DNA of 64,000 bases from Rhizoctonia solani (Eukaryota; Basidiomycota; Agaricomycetes; Cantharellales; Ceratobasidiaceae), in assembly GCF_016906535.1 (NCBI RefSeq), contig NC_057370.1, forward strand, positions 2,914,001 through 2,978,000. The letters run 5' to 3'. The notes under the pieces were generated by a model. The model searched no databases. It had not been told where the DNA came from and saw nothing but the letters and a program-made list of their open reading frames with translations. Of this stretch, positions 11,401 to 23,460 are shown in pieces. Position 1 is the first letter of the stretch. Every line of letters starts with the position of its first letter. A program made the translations under genes and the position numbers.

Positions 11401-14400
11401 ATGGCTGGACCGACGGTGACGGTGCAGGTGGCGGTGCGGATCCGGCCTGGGAATGAGCACGATTTGACACACATCCCGGCGCGGTTCCAGAAGACGGTGG
11501 TCCATGCCCAGAACGGCACCACCGTGGCTGTCGACGCGATCCCAGCCGCCAACAACACAGGGAGCACCGCCCCACCTCCGAAAAAACAGGTTTTTACTTT
11601 CGACCAGGCACACAGTCCTGGTACTACACAGCACCAGCTCTTCTCCACGACTGCTGCCCCCCTCGTCGAGCGCTTTGTCCAAGGCTTCAACTGTACTGTG
11701 CTTGCATATGGCCAGACATCGTCCGGAAAGACATATACCATGTCCGGTATTGACCTCGATGGTGATCCCAATGACCCCGACAACGGCATGGGCATCATCC
11801 CCCGTGCCGTCGCTACTATCTTTAACAGGGCCCGCGAGCTGAAAGAAGAAAGAGGAGCTGGGTGGCAGTACACTGTCAAGGCTAGCTTTGTCGAACTCTA
11901 CAACGAAGATTTAATCGATCTGCTCTCCGACGATGTCTCCGGTCGTCGCGAGGTTCAAATCCGTGAAGATAAGGACGGAACTATTATCTGGGGTGGCTTG
12001 CGTGAGGTCCCGGTCAAAGGGGTGGCTGATGTGCTCAAGTAAGTATGATTTATTATCATTGACGCTTATTTTTACACCCGTTTTAGTCTCTTGCGTCAGG
12101 GAACATCTCTGCGACGGACCAATGAGACTGACATGAATGCCCAGTCCTCTCGATCTCATGCTATCTTCTCCCTTACTCTTGTTCAGAAAAAGTATAACGG
12201 CTCTGCACCGCTCCCTCGCTCTTCTCTCCAAGCGCCCACGGCCGCAAGTGGTCGCACGTCTCCCCTGCCCTCGCCCTCACGTCTGGCTCGCCCTGGCTCA
12301 ATGCTCGTTGGAGGCAAGGACACCTCTGGCCGTGTCAGTTCTCCCACGTTCGGACGCCCTCAACGCCCTCGTTTACCTCGGCTATTGGTCGTGGCACCGG
12401 CATTCGCCCAGCAAGCGCCATGGCCCTTCGCTCACCTAAAACCACCCTGGAGCCCCGGATGAAGACGAAAAGGCTCCTGCCAGCGGCGAATGGGTCTCCG
12501 TTGTCTCCAAATTCCATTTCGTGGACTTGGCGGGAAGCGAACGTGTGCGTACCCGATCCAATTTCCACTAACTACGCGCCTAATTTGTTATTTCCTTCTA
12601 GTTGAAACGAACTGCAGCTCAAGGCGAGCGTGTCAAGGAAGGAATTTCTATCAACGGCGGGCTCCTTGCTCTCGGAAACGTCATTTCCGCATTGGGCGAT
12701 CCGAGCAAGTCACGTAGCGGACATGTTCATGTACCTTATCGAGATTCAAAGCTCACTCGGCTGCTGCAAGATTCGCTTGGCGGGAATGCCCACACACTTA
12801 TGATTGCGTGCGTCAGTCCGGCTGAATACAACGCTGCCGAGACGATCAATACTCTGAAGTATGCGAATCGAGCTCGTAATATCCGCAACCGCGCCGAAAT
12901 CAAGGAGAAAGAAGAAGGGTGGGAGGATTTGGAATGGTTGCAAGGCCAAGTTAGCAAGCTTCGCAAAGAGGTCAAGGCGCTCAAGGAAGGGGGTGCTGTG
13001 TCTTCGTCGGGTGGTCCTACCGCCAGTGCTGCCGAGACAGAGGCTAAGGAACAAGAACTCCAGGTCTTGCAGAGCGAATATGACGACATGAGGCAACGAC
13101 TGGCTGGCACATCCGAGGAACTCGCTCGGTTGAGACTGACCCTTGAAGATCGAGGTGGCGCCGCTGGAGGAGCTGGAAAATACGAAGAAATTGTCGCACC
13201 GGTAATCGAAGAATATGAGAAACAGATATCTCATATGGAGACCCAGATTGCGCTACAGAAGACTGCAGTGGTAAGTTTCGCATCGTTCTACACGAATGTC
13301 CATGGGCTAATTTGCATTTAGCGTCATACCGAGAACGAGCTGGCCGATAGGGAGGCTGAACTTGAAGACGTACAAAAGCGTGCTAATCAAGCGGATGGTT
13401 ACATTGAAGAGCTACGTCTTAGGCTCGGCAAAGCCGCGGAACAAGAGCGATCGCGCGAGGTGAGATTCACGCACCCCACTTTTTCCATTATGGCTTAACA
13501 TCGTTTCCAGTCCTACGTCCGTGATCTAGAACATCAAATCAAGACTTTTACCGAATCAACTTCATCCACATCTGGCACGCTTGTTGAGTTGCAGAGAGAA
13601 CTTGCGCGATACAGGGAGACCGAGTCGACCAATTCACACTATATCTCTGATCTCGAAAGCCGATTAGCGCGGCAGGACAAGGACGTTGAGTCTCTTAGAA
13701 ACGATATGGCCAAGCTTGAGCGTGAGCTTGCCCAGTCTCGTGAACGGTGCAAGACCATGGATTCTTTGGTTGAGAGTCTTCGAGCTGAGCGAGAGGCCGA
13801 ACGCAGAGATCGGAATGAATGGTCCAAGATGCTGGAAGCCAGGGAAAAGAAGGTCGAGGAGCTAGAGACCAGGATGGCCGACGTAGAGAAGATGCGTGCG
13901 GAACTCCAGAGCGAGCGGGAACGCCTTGGAAACGCTGTTGGTGGCGTCGAACGCGCGCGCAGGAGCATAGAGTTTGTATCTCCTGCCATCAATGGATCCG
14001 GCGAGTCATCCATAGTCTCGGAAGAACTAGAGCAATTGAGGAAGAAGCACGCCGAGACACTCCAAGACCTCAATGCTGTCAATTCTCGATACCAAGATGC
14101 GCTGCATGACATCTCGGACTTGTATGCGCAGATCAATGAAGCCAAGCTCCAAGCGGTTGCGAACCAAGCTCCTCCAGTGCCGCCTCTCCCTCCAACCGAA
14201 ACCAATGGTGCAGGCGAAGAACCCCGTAGTCCGCCCACACGCCGCCGTGCCGGGTCTCGCGCGGCGCTCGAGAGCCCATCCTTACGACCTTCCCGCACAG
14301 GGGCAGACTCTCCTAGCCAGAAGCGGCTTTTTTTCCGACACGCGGCCTCGTCCGAATCACTCCACGCGAGGTCGCAATTGCAGTCTGTTTCGCTCTCGCA

Positions 14401-17400
14401 GGAGCTATCTTCGGCACGTTCGCCCAAGAGTTTGTTCGCCAACGGGAGCGAGAACTCTGAGGGGAGTGATGCGAATGTGAACACGAACGGGATTAAGAAA
14501 ATGGGCCATCGACCGCAGCTTTCGTTGCAGCTTCCAACTGAGCGGAGTGCCGAGGATTTAGAAAAGGAGATCCAGAGCCTTCAGGCGGTGAGTGCATTGG
14601 TTTGAAATCATGAATATAGGACTGATTTGATTTGGGGTGTAGATTTTGAAAGCGCGCGAGGCAGAAATTGTTGCTCTCGAGAATACGATCAAGGAGAATG
14701 AGCGTGAGGCGTCGTTCAGAGCACTCTCGTCCGGCACCGAAATCAAGATCAACGGCATGCACACAAATGGAGACTTCAACCCTCGGGACAGTTTATCGCC
14801 CGAGACGATGAGGGACTTTGCAGAAATCCGGAAGAGCTTGGAGGTGTTACCGACTAATGGAGAGAATGCCGATGCGAGCTTGAATAGGTTGGATGAATTG
14901 ATGAGGTATGTTACGACCTTCGTACGATGTCAAGGCAAAATTTGACTGGTCCTCAGGTCAATGGCGAAGAAAGAGTCCCAGCATCGCGAGTTGGTCGATG
15001 GTTTGAATGATGAGCTTGATAAACTTAAGAAACAACATGAAGATTTGACTGCCTTGTCCAGAGACCAGGTAAGTGGACTGATTGATTATAACAGGCAACA
15101 GACCTTGACGTTCTGCTAGACCCACAATATGTCAATGGAAATGGACGCCCTCAAGACCCGCCTGAACGAATCTGACGAAAAGCATACTGCTATCACGGCC
15201 GAACTCGAACAGATCCGCGCCCGCGAACAAGAGCTACAAGAGCAGATTAGAGACGCCAATGAATCTCACGCGTCTGAAATTGCAAACCTCAAATCCGAAC
15301 ATGCCGTCGAGCTCGAGCGTAGAGACGCAGCCTACTCGGCCAAAGTTGCAGAGCTCCAGGCCGGACACGAGACATCCTTGGCCCAAGCCGCCGCGCTTCT
15401 CGCCACGACTCGGCACGAATACGCCGAAAGTCTGGGTGCTATGCAATCCGAGAACGAGGATGATTTGCGCAAGCAAACTCAGGAGCATGAGGCTGCGATT
15501 GCCGCGATCAAGATCGAACACCAGGCCAAACTGGAGGAGCTTCGCGCTGCGCAGGCGGCTGCTTTGAGCGCTCATACAACCGAGTCCGGGGCTTCGGCGG
15601 CCCGTATGCGTGAGGAGCATCAGTCGGCAATCGAGCGCCTCAAGACCGAGCACTCCGAGACACTTAGCAGGGTCGAGAACGAGGGATTTGTTGCGCTGCA
15701 GCGGCTCAAGAGCGAACATGCTGCCATGCTGAAGCAAGTTGATATGCCCGTGAGGGAACATTAGCCGAGTCGATGTCGAGTCAGGCAGTGGCGATCCAGC
15801 AGCTACAGGATGAACATTCAGCAGCTATTGCCCGCAAAGAAACGGCTATCAAGGAAGATATGGAGAGCGCCAAGGCCGAACATGCTCGCATTTTGAAGAG
15901 ACGAGAGGAAGAGCACGAGGCGAGCCTCAAGGCTGCTATCGCTAAGCATGAAGCTGCTCTCGATGATTTGCGTAAAGCACATTCAATCGAGCTCGAGACA
16001 ATTTCTGTTCAGCTTCAGGAAGCTGCGGCCGCTCACGCGAGCGCACTCGAACAAAGCCGGGCTACTCATGAAGAGGCGCTTCGACGCAAAGCTCAAGAGC
16101 ACGCAGGCGTCCTAAACGAGAAGGAGCTTTCTTACCAACATTCTTTGGCCCAACTCAAAGCATCTCATCAAGCCGAACTCGCCGCCACGCAACTGACGCT
16201 CGTGTCTAATCAAGTGGAGCACAAAGACGCGCTCGATTCGGCGCTTTCTCAGCGAGAGGAACAACTTGTCCGGCTGCGCGAGGAACATGAACAAAAGATC
16301 TTGCAACTCAAAGAGGCTCATACCAAGGACAAGAGCGAGCTCGATGCTAAATATCAAGCTGCGATTACTGAGCTCGAAGATCACAAATCCAAGTTGGAGA
16401 TGATTCGCTCTCAGGAGAGTTCCATTGCTGGCGCTGAGTCTGCACACCAGGCCGCGCTGGAGAAACTTGGGCACGAGCTTAGCGAAGCAACCGAAGGTCG
16501 GGCCGCCCTGTCCGCGGAGGTCGAGGTACTACGTGCACAACTCGAGGAGGCTCAGTCTCACCAGGTCGCTCATGCCGAAGAGTCTACCAAACACCAGGCC
16601 ACAGCCGATGAGCTAGAGCGCGAGCGTGAAGTTGTATCCAATTTGCAGAAGGAACTTCAGAAGGCAGCAGAGGAGCGGGAAGCGTTGGAGGTTGAGAGGA
16701 ACAGGCAAGATGCACTTATCAAGGAACTCCAATCACAACTTGTCGCGAAAGCTACCACTCCCGAACCTTCCGAAGAATACCAGCGCTCTGCTCCTCGGGC
16801 GTCAGAGGGTGGTCGAAACATGTCCTACGCTCGGACGAATGGTCTTCCTCCTGCGAAGCTCCCGCCGCTTACTCCGCCGCCATCTATCCCACCCCCACCC
16901 CTACCATCGTCTGTGCCTCCCGTTCCTTCCATTCCCGAGAGCGCCACAACTCGCACTGGAACTACCTCTATGTCCTCTCACGCTGATTCGACAATCGATT
17001 CCAGCATTGCTCCTAGCTCAGCCGCCGACCCGAATGCTGCAGCCCAATTGGAGAAGCAGGCTAGGCAGCTGGATGAAGCGCAAGCAATGATCAAGACTCT
17101 TAACAAGCAGCTTACCCATTGTGAAGGAGACTTACAGGCACATATGGACTTAGTAGCTACTCTTGAGACATCGTTGAGCGATTCAGAACGCAATCGTAAG
17201 TCAAGTAATTCTGTAATTTTCAGAAACCGAATTGACATACCTGTATTAGTGCGCAAGTCCCGAAACCAGAGTATGGAGTTGGTTAAGGAGCGTGATTCGC
17301 TCATCAATCAAGTTCAGACTTTGCGCTCACAACTTGAAGAGGCTCAACAAGAGATTGCACAAGTCCGGCGTACGGTTGTAGAAGAGAAGCACTCCTTAGA

Positions 17401-17505
17401 ACAAAGGCTGGATGATGAACGCCGAGCCAAGGACCGGGCTCGCCACAGCTCGAGAGCCGCATGGAAGAACTGCAACGACGCAAGTCCAAGTTTGCTTGTA
17501 TCTAG
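11401..17505 (+). CDS. Kinesin motor protein (kinesin-4/chromokinesin-like) with very long coiled coil
   Basis: Plus-end-type microtubule motor with an N-terminal motor domain. Nucleotide-binding marks are GQTSSGKT (P-loop, residues about 103-110), [11 protein letters not shown] (switch I) and [12 protein letters not shown] (switch II). A Ser/Pro-rich insert of about 100 residues lies between switch I and switch II (12200-12500). After the motor (about 12900) comes a coiled coil of well over 1,000 residues broken by Pro-rich linkers (14160-14330 and 16840-16930). It includes a run of Glu-His-x-Ala-type repeats (15280-16350). Introns include 12039-12086 and 12545-12601. Single-base slips lie near 12358, 12458, 15746 and 17437. 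With the last one read through, the protein ends in KSKFACI at TAG 17503-17505. Full length would be about 1,900 residues. Family assignment inside the kinesins rests on the motor sequence and layout and is less certain than the kinesin call itself. Confidence 0.93.
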
Positions 17506-17981
17506 GCCTTCAGCCGAGCCTCCTGTTTAGACGTGACGGCGCCGAGAATGATGAGCGGTATATCCTTTCTCCTTCTTGCTCCGTTTGATATTTCATGTCC
17601 ATATGCATACGAATTTTTGATTCTTTCTTTACTTTTTGTACTCTCTCTTTCTCTCTCTGGCGTTTGTGGTACACTTCAGCTACGTTTAAGGCGTAGCTTA
17701 CTTCTTTCCTTACATAGTTTTACTTTTACTATTCCCTTCTGCTTTCCTGTGTCTATACCCGTAGCTGTGATGTGGCACGAGCATGTCCAATTGATCACCA
17801 TCTCATCGCCCCAGACACTGTCACGAGTTCTCCGTGTTGCTTAGAATAGCCGTAACGAGGCGCTTGAAATGGGTTCTTGCGACCAGACATCCGACGGAAC
17901 GCCGAACGGGGAAAGTATCAATTACGAAGTATCATGGTGACATCCATTCTCAGCAGATGCACCGACGCAACCCCGAAAGGG
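17506..17981. other. Intergenic region between kinesin and GH131
   Basis: About 475 bases. The first half is T/C-rich (17560-17760), typical of a fungal 3' UTR. The second half leads into the GH131 promoter. No gene is seen. Confidence 0.55.
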
Positions 17982-17988
17982 TATATAA
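17982..17988 (+). promoter_or_regulatory. Putative TATA box of the GH131 gene
   Basis: A perfect TATATAA lies 47 bp before the GH131 start codon. It is a canonical core-promoter element, fitting a strongly inducible secreted-enzyme gene. Its use is inferred from position only. Confidence 0.55.
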
Positions 17989-18034
17989 GCACATGCCGTT
18001 AGTACCTACACTGTACACTTTTTACTTTGCTAGA

Positions 18035-19398
18035 ATGTTGCTTCCTTCACTCTCGGCCGCAGTTCTACTCGCGCCCAGCGTTCTTGGTGGTATTGTTTGG
18101 GATGGTCGATTCAACAACTATTCGTAAGTTAGTTTCAGATATAGGACGAGATCATCGGCTAAACTCATTCATTTCTAGTACAGCAACTGATTTTGACAAG
18201 TGGTCGTGGAGCAGCCAAGTTGGAGCGTACCAGACCTACATCTACGGGAATCTACATGTATGCGCAAGTTGATGTTGACATCCCTCCCACCACTCATGAA
18301 TGTTGGGTATTTAGGGAGAAAAGGCATCGTCGTGGTACACGCTCGGGTCACAGTACAAGAACCCTGCTAGTGAGTATCTCTGTTATTCTGTTTAGTTCCA
18401 CAGTATGAATTAACCGACGCCGCGAAGCTACCACCGCTAAGCAAGGCGTCAAAGTTAAGATCAATGCCAACTCGATATGGAATGGAGGCACTATGCTTAG
18501 GTTCGTATGCGCTTCTTTTGAGCCAGAAGCGAAAATTAAAATAAATTCATATAACATAGGAGTGAACTTATTCCTCAAACGACATCTAGTCTCAGTGGAC
18601 ACTTGTTAGTACTGGCCACGCCAAGCAAATCTGAAACTGATAGCCGTTTCCTTAGATATTTCCATGTGTCTCTGCAAATCCCCACGGTAAACCCACCTGA
18701 CCCTAACTACGAGCACCAGGTGCGTACCGTGCTGACTACCGATATAACCTTGGCTATATTGAAGTCCATTCTCACAACCATTTTCAGATCGTCTTCTGGG
18801 AAGGTACGCATTGAATTCCTATAGTTTATCATGTCAGCATTCTAATGCTTCTAGCTGCAGGTCACTATGCAGATATCAAATATGGCCAGTTGGCAGGGCA
18901 AAACGGCGTTGCAGACGTACTCCGCGTCATTACTGGGGGAAAGACAATCTGGTCCGTCACCCCTGTCAAGGGAACTTGGGTACGTTAGATTATACATCAC
19001 TATGACACTCTGATATCATCCTGCCTCGGCAGTATAATTTCATTCTCGAGACTGGATCGCCCGGCGGGTTGTGGGTTTCTACCGGCGGTAATGCTTTGAC
19101 TAAAGTTTACAGTGGGTCTCTAAACGGAAATGGCGGCACCGACTGGCATATCGGTAAGCTAGATCTCTTTTGCTGACCTGGGACGCTTTTGTGATGAGCT
19201 CATATGTAATGCAGGTGCTCTCCGCTTGCCGAATGGAAACACCAATACAATTACGGAGGAGAACATTTACTACAGGTAAGCTTTGATCGAGTTACACTTC
19301 GAACGTCAGTCGTGTAAGAGGCTGAATGGTGGCCTTGTTCATTCCATAACTTTAGTGGAGTATATGTCGAGGATTCTGGGCCGACCACCACACCATAG
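18035..19398 (+). CDS. Secreted glycoside hydrolase family 131 beta-glucanase
   Basis: GH131 enzymes cleave beta-1,3/1,4/1,6-glucans outside the cell and are found mostly in plant-associated and wood-decay fungi. The start at 18035 gives a clear signal peptide (MLLPSLSAAVLLAPSVLG, about 18 residues). The mature protein opens with GIVWDGRFNNYS, the family's usual N-terminus. Across at least eight short introns I read in order FDKWSWSSQVG, SELIPQTTSSLSG, YEHQIVFWEGHYADIKYG, LRVITGGKTIWSVTPVKGTW, DWHIGALRLPNG and IYYSGVYVEDSG, all at family positions. The conserved acidic residues in SELIPQ and in EHQIVFWEGH are present. The stop is TAG 19396-19398, giving about 250 residues, which is normal length. 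No carbohydrate-binding module is attached. No frame slip was noticed, unlike most neighbours. Confidence 0.92.
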
Positions 19399-19911
19399 AA
19401 TGGGGCGGGCGAGATGCGATGCGCTTTTCCAATTCAAGAAAGAGGGTGGAGCCCCCAATGTACGAAAGAGATAGCATCTTGACATTTTACTTTCGCGTTA
19501 GCTACCGCTTCGAATGTTACATTTCGTTCCAATCAGAGCTGTATGCGCAGCCCGTACACTGCGAAAATGTTTTGCTCGGCACTTCCGATTCAATAAAGCC
19601 AAGACCTTACGGTATCGGCATGATCAGTCCGAGGTTCCAATCCTGATTTGGGGCTGCGCCGGCATTGATTAGAACCCTTTGGTCGGTGTAATTTGGCGCT
19701 GGGTATGACATCGGAGGAGTGTAAGAGCTATAGCTTGGGGCGGCGCTATGACATATACCGTGACTGAGTCCACTGGTACTATCAGTGTCCAGGAGCACTG
19801 CGCAGCATTTAAAGCCCGCGTTCGAGGGCACTGTCCACCATTCTCTTCTCGTCCACCATACCCAGTGCTTCGCTATATCACTACCCTATCACCATTTATA
19901 CTGGTATCACC
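19399..19911. other. Intergenic region between GH131 and SDR
   Basis: About 510 bases with no coding signal. It should contain the GH131 terminator and the promoter of the SDR gene. A C/A-rich stretch just before the SDR start is a typical fungal 5' leader. Confidence 0.5.
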
Positions 19912-21826
19912 ATGCAGAGTGCACTAAAACTTCGTACTGCAGCTCGGAGCGTCGTATATGCACGTTCGCCCGCATTCCAGCTTCAGTCTGCCCGCGCATT
20001 CTCTTTGACGCGCTCGCTCCAAAACAAGGAGTTGGAGAAACGCCTCGAGGAGCAACGCAAGATTGACGAACAGAAAGAAAAAGACAAGAAAAAGGTTTAT
20101 GGACAACACTATCAAGACAAGGAGGAATTGGAGGTACCGGAAATCGCAGCGACGGACGATTCCATCGCACATGGATGGCGTGAGGTCAGTTTCTCGGCTC
20201 CAACACCCCAATACTGGGTTTCCTCCCGAGTGGCGAGCTTCGGTTCATCTGACCCGTTTATTCCAGTCTCGCGACCTAGGACATGCGACGATTGGACCTG
20301 GCCATGGACGCCATCAAGCGCGTACTCTTGCAAGCTTCAGTATGGAGGGCAAGGTGCGTTCAACTCTCGTGAGCATCTCAAACTGTTTAAGATTAACGTC
20401 GACATTAGGTTTGCGTTGTTACTGGTGCAGCACGAGGGTTGGGCAACCTATTCGCCCGCACTTTTGTCGAGTCGTACGTCCCACAGATGTGTCAATTGGC
20501 AGATGATTAAGTTATTGATTACGATGTGATCTTCGACATGGTGATAGGGGTTGCACCAAGATTGTCTTGATGGATTTGAAGCAAGAGGAAGCCCAGAAAG
20601 CGGCTGATGATCTTGTCGAGTGGTTTGGTAAGCTCGATCCCAACCATATTTTCCCTCGTGTTTACTTACGCGTACGTTTCGCGTCGTTCATATAGTGGAA
20701 CACGGAGATATTCAACCTGGAAAGGTTACAGCTATTGGCATCGGATGCGATGTCTCCAATGAAGACTCGGTCAAGGAAGGGTTTGGGCAAGTAGTCAGCC
20801 GCTTCGGCAAAGTTGACGCAGTAGTCGCTAGCGCTGGTTAGTCCCATGTCAGACCTTGTTTGGTTCGAGGACATGATTGACCCTCGAGAATCTTAGGCAT
20901 TGTCGAGAACTATTCTGCATTCGAGTAAGCATCCGCCGCCCCCCCCCCCCAGCTTGGCACAGCTTTTGACATCTATCTCTGCGCACAGTTACCCCACTAA
21001 CCGCATCCGACTCTTGTATGATATCAATGTGCACGGCGCTTTCTTCTGTGCACGCGAGGCAGCGAAGCACATGATTGAACAAAACACGAAGGGAAGCATT
21101 GTTCTCGTCAGCAGCATGAGTGCCAATGTGAGTACTATCACCAGTCAGATGCGTCATAGAACGAGTCATCTGACCTAAAATTATTCGGGGGGTCCTAGAT
21201 TGTCAACGTGCCTCAGGCAAGTCTATTGTTTTTTGTCTTCATCTGACCTTCGAGTCTGGAATTGACGTCGATGATCAGCCTCAAACTCCTTACAACTCAT
21301 CTAAAGCCGGTAGGTGGAGATCCTGGTCGGCAGATGACCGGAAGAATAGCTGACTGGGTATGTGTGGGGATAGCGGTTAAGCACATGGCAGCAAGTTTGG
21401 CGGTCGAATGGGCGAAGAGTGGAATTCGCGTAAACGCGTTGAGGTCAGTTTGTTGTAATTTGGCACTAGCGAAGACTAACTCTATTGTTACAACTTTGTC
21501 ATTATCTAATAGCCCAGGTTACATGCTCACCTCCCTTACGCGAACCATTCTGGATAAGAACGAAGAACTCAAGGTGAGTTGTGGCGCGCATCGCTTGGGA
21601 GAAGTCCAGAACTCACACTATGATCGGCAGAACACGTGGGTCAATCTGACACCAATGGGTCGTATGGGCGAGCCTGAGGACTTGAAGGTGAGTGGAAATT
21701 GTCGGAGAGTGCTTAGCCGACTAACCCGAATGGGTCTAGGGGGCGGTCATCTACCTTGCGAGCGAGGCATCGGCATTCACGAGCGGGACAGAGTTGCGCG
21801 TAGATGGAGCATACACATGCATTTAA
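19912..21826 (+). CDS. Short-chain dehydrogenase/reductase, sorbose-reductase-like, with mitochondrial-type leader
   Basis: NAD(P)-dependent oxidoreductase of the classical SDR family, closest in style to fungal polyol/sorbose reductases; the substrate is not determined. The first about 45 residues are rich in Arg, Ser and Ala with no acidic residue until LQNKELEKR, which suggests a mitochondrial presequence. A charged helical segment follows. The SDR core starts at MEGKVCVVTGAARGLG (Rossmann glycine motif assembled over the intron ending at about 20409). It continues with ASAGI, LVSSMSAN (catalytic Ser) and PYNSSKAAVKHM (Tyr-x3-Lys), and ends with LRVDGAYTCI. The intron 21217-21278 is GC-AG, splitting NVPQ from PQTPY. 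Another intron (20927-20989) contains a long C-run. The stop is TAA 21824-21826. All splice phases I checked in the core agree and no frame slip was found. Confidence 0.87.
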
Positions 21827-22288
21827 ACTCCGCCATAAGAAGTACGAATGTAATTCCGTCCCATAATCAGTGTTAGTCTATGTATAATATGGCAATAATC
21901 TCGAAGAATTAGACCGAGGGTTCGACTCATCTGACTGATCGCGGGCTGATATTTATGCGTGTATCTTGGTGTTTCGGAGTGGACAATAGCAACGATCGGG
22001 GTGACAAAGGCGGGTGGTATTTGGAAGATAATAGTTCGGCGGTACGGTTATCACCGACGGACCGCAATCGGTTGCTCATCTTGGGAGGATTGGTAGGTGC
22101 CTTATTGTCTCAAAGCCACAATAACAACACCGTTCTCTGGGGAACGAGGTGTTTGTTAGGGAGGCCAAAGACAGCCAAAGGTGTGAATCGCTCTTACACC
22201 AGTCGATCACCAGCCGGTCCCGTGCACAAAGAGGCGCCCCCATCTGCCTCATAGCTCCAACTGAGTCTCATTCTCCCTTGTTCCAGCC
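21827..22288. other. Intergenic region between SDR and BTB-like gene
   Basis: About 460 bases, no gene. A box resembling a Pol III B-box occurs at about 21915-21925 without a matching A-box or cloverleaf, so no tRNA is called. The C-rich end is the leader of the next gene. Confidence 0.45.
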
Positions 22289-23460
22289 ATGATGGCCAAC
22301 CCCCTTCCCCCTCCCCATATCCCGGGGCAATCCGCATTTCAGCTGCCCACTCCGCGTCCCTCGCCTTCCTCATCTGACGACCGACCCCCCTGCACCCCCG
22401 ACCACCCGCCGCCCCAGCAGCCCCCACAACACTCGGCTTCTGTAGGCCCGATCTCCCCGGCCACCGGTCTTCCCGATGCCCTCGCACATATTCCCATCGA
22501 CTATATCATCGACCGTCTGCGCTCGATGGCCCCCTACTATTGGCATAGGCCCGAGACTACAAACTGCACCATAAGTAGGAAATTTCATATGGAAAGTTGC
22601 AGTGTTCTTTGTTCTAACTTGATTTGATGTCGCAGTTGTCCCAACTGAGCCGGTGCGAATGTTCTCTCGGGTTGCCAACGGACACTCTGCTATTGCTGGC
22701 ACATCATCCAGCGGCCCTCTGGGTGCGATACGAGATTCACGGAGAAGCAGTGCTCCCAACGCTGGTGCTCGCCAGCCCATTCGTGTACGGGTAAGTAATC
22801 CGCTAGTATCAAATGAAATCAGACCAACTTTCTTTGTCTTTGTTCCAGTTGCACCAAGACTACCTCACTGCACAATCGGCCCTCTTCCGGAATCTCTTCT
22901 CCCATTCGACTATTACCCACCTCGATCCCGCATCGGCGGGAAGCCGACCCCTCTTCACCTTCTCGTCGCTGCGACACCCCCGCATGACCGGCCCAGCTCA
23001 CAATCCTACCGTACTCCTTCCGGTACCCGACCACGCTTCATTTGCGCTATTGGTCCACTACTTGTATTTTGGAGATACCCGTACCATTGAGAATGCACTC
23101 CGTACTGGTACTATCACGTGGGAAGGATGTGTTCGGAATGTCGAGTATCTCGGGCTCAGGGATGAAATCAAACGATTCCTCGGGCGATGGTGGAGGCTAT
23201 GGATTGCGGGTGGGGGGCAGAGACACGTCCGACGGCGTGCGACGGACTCTGTCGAAGAGGAAGAGGAAGAGGAAGATGGAAACGAACCAAGCGGATCTAC
23301 TGGGGCAGGCTCGAGCCAACAACGGGGACTTCAAACGGTGTTGGATACGGCAGACCAAGAAGCAGAGGGGAGGGAATACACTCGAACTTCGACCAAGGTC
23401 CATACCGGGCAAGGCTTAGTCGACGCAGACGAGCTCGCTGCAATGTTAGAACGCGTTTGA
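22289..23460 (+). CDS. BTB/POZ-like domain protein, Pro-rich N-terminus
   Basis: Probably a protein-interaction protein; no enzymatic motif is seen. Exon 1 is Pro/Ser-rich and ends near 22574. Two introns follow, the first ending at about 22635 and the second at 22791-22848. After the second, the sequence LHQDYLTAQSALFRNLFS begins a BTB-like fold in which the incoming strand and helix include PTVLLPVPDHASFALLVHYLYFGD and the helical hairpin WEGCVRNVEYLGLRDEIKRFLGRWWR. The tail is acidic (a run of Glu near 23255-23280) and ends with DADELAAMLERV at TGA 23458-23460. The pattern matches a fungal BTB-like group seen in many basidiomycetes, but that assignment rests on my memory of the family pattern. 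The start could be the first or second ATG (22289 or 22292). Confidence 0.7.

Noticed and set aside
11151..11879. 242-codon minus-strand open frame
   Set aside because: Antisense to the IPK1 end and the kinesin P-loop exon; a shadow of GC-rich coding sequence.
13639..14484. 281-codon minus-strand open frame
   Set aside because: Antisense to the kinesin coiled coil; long because of codon composition, not selection.
21905..21935. Pol III B-box-like ggttcgactc, possible tRNA
   Set aside because: No A-box at the right distance upstream and no acceptor or anticodon stems could be paired.
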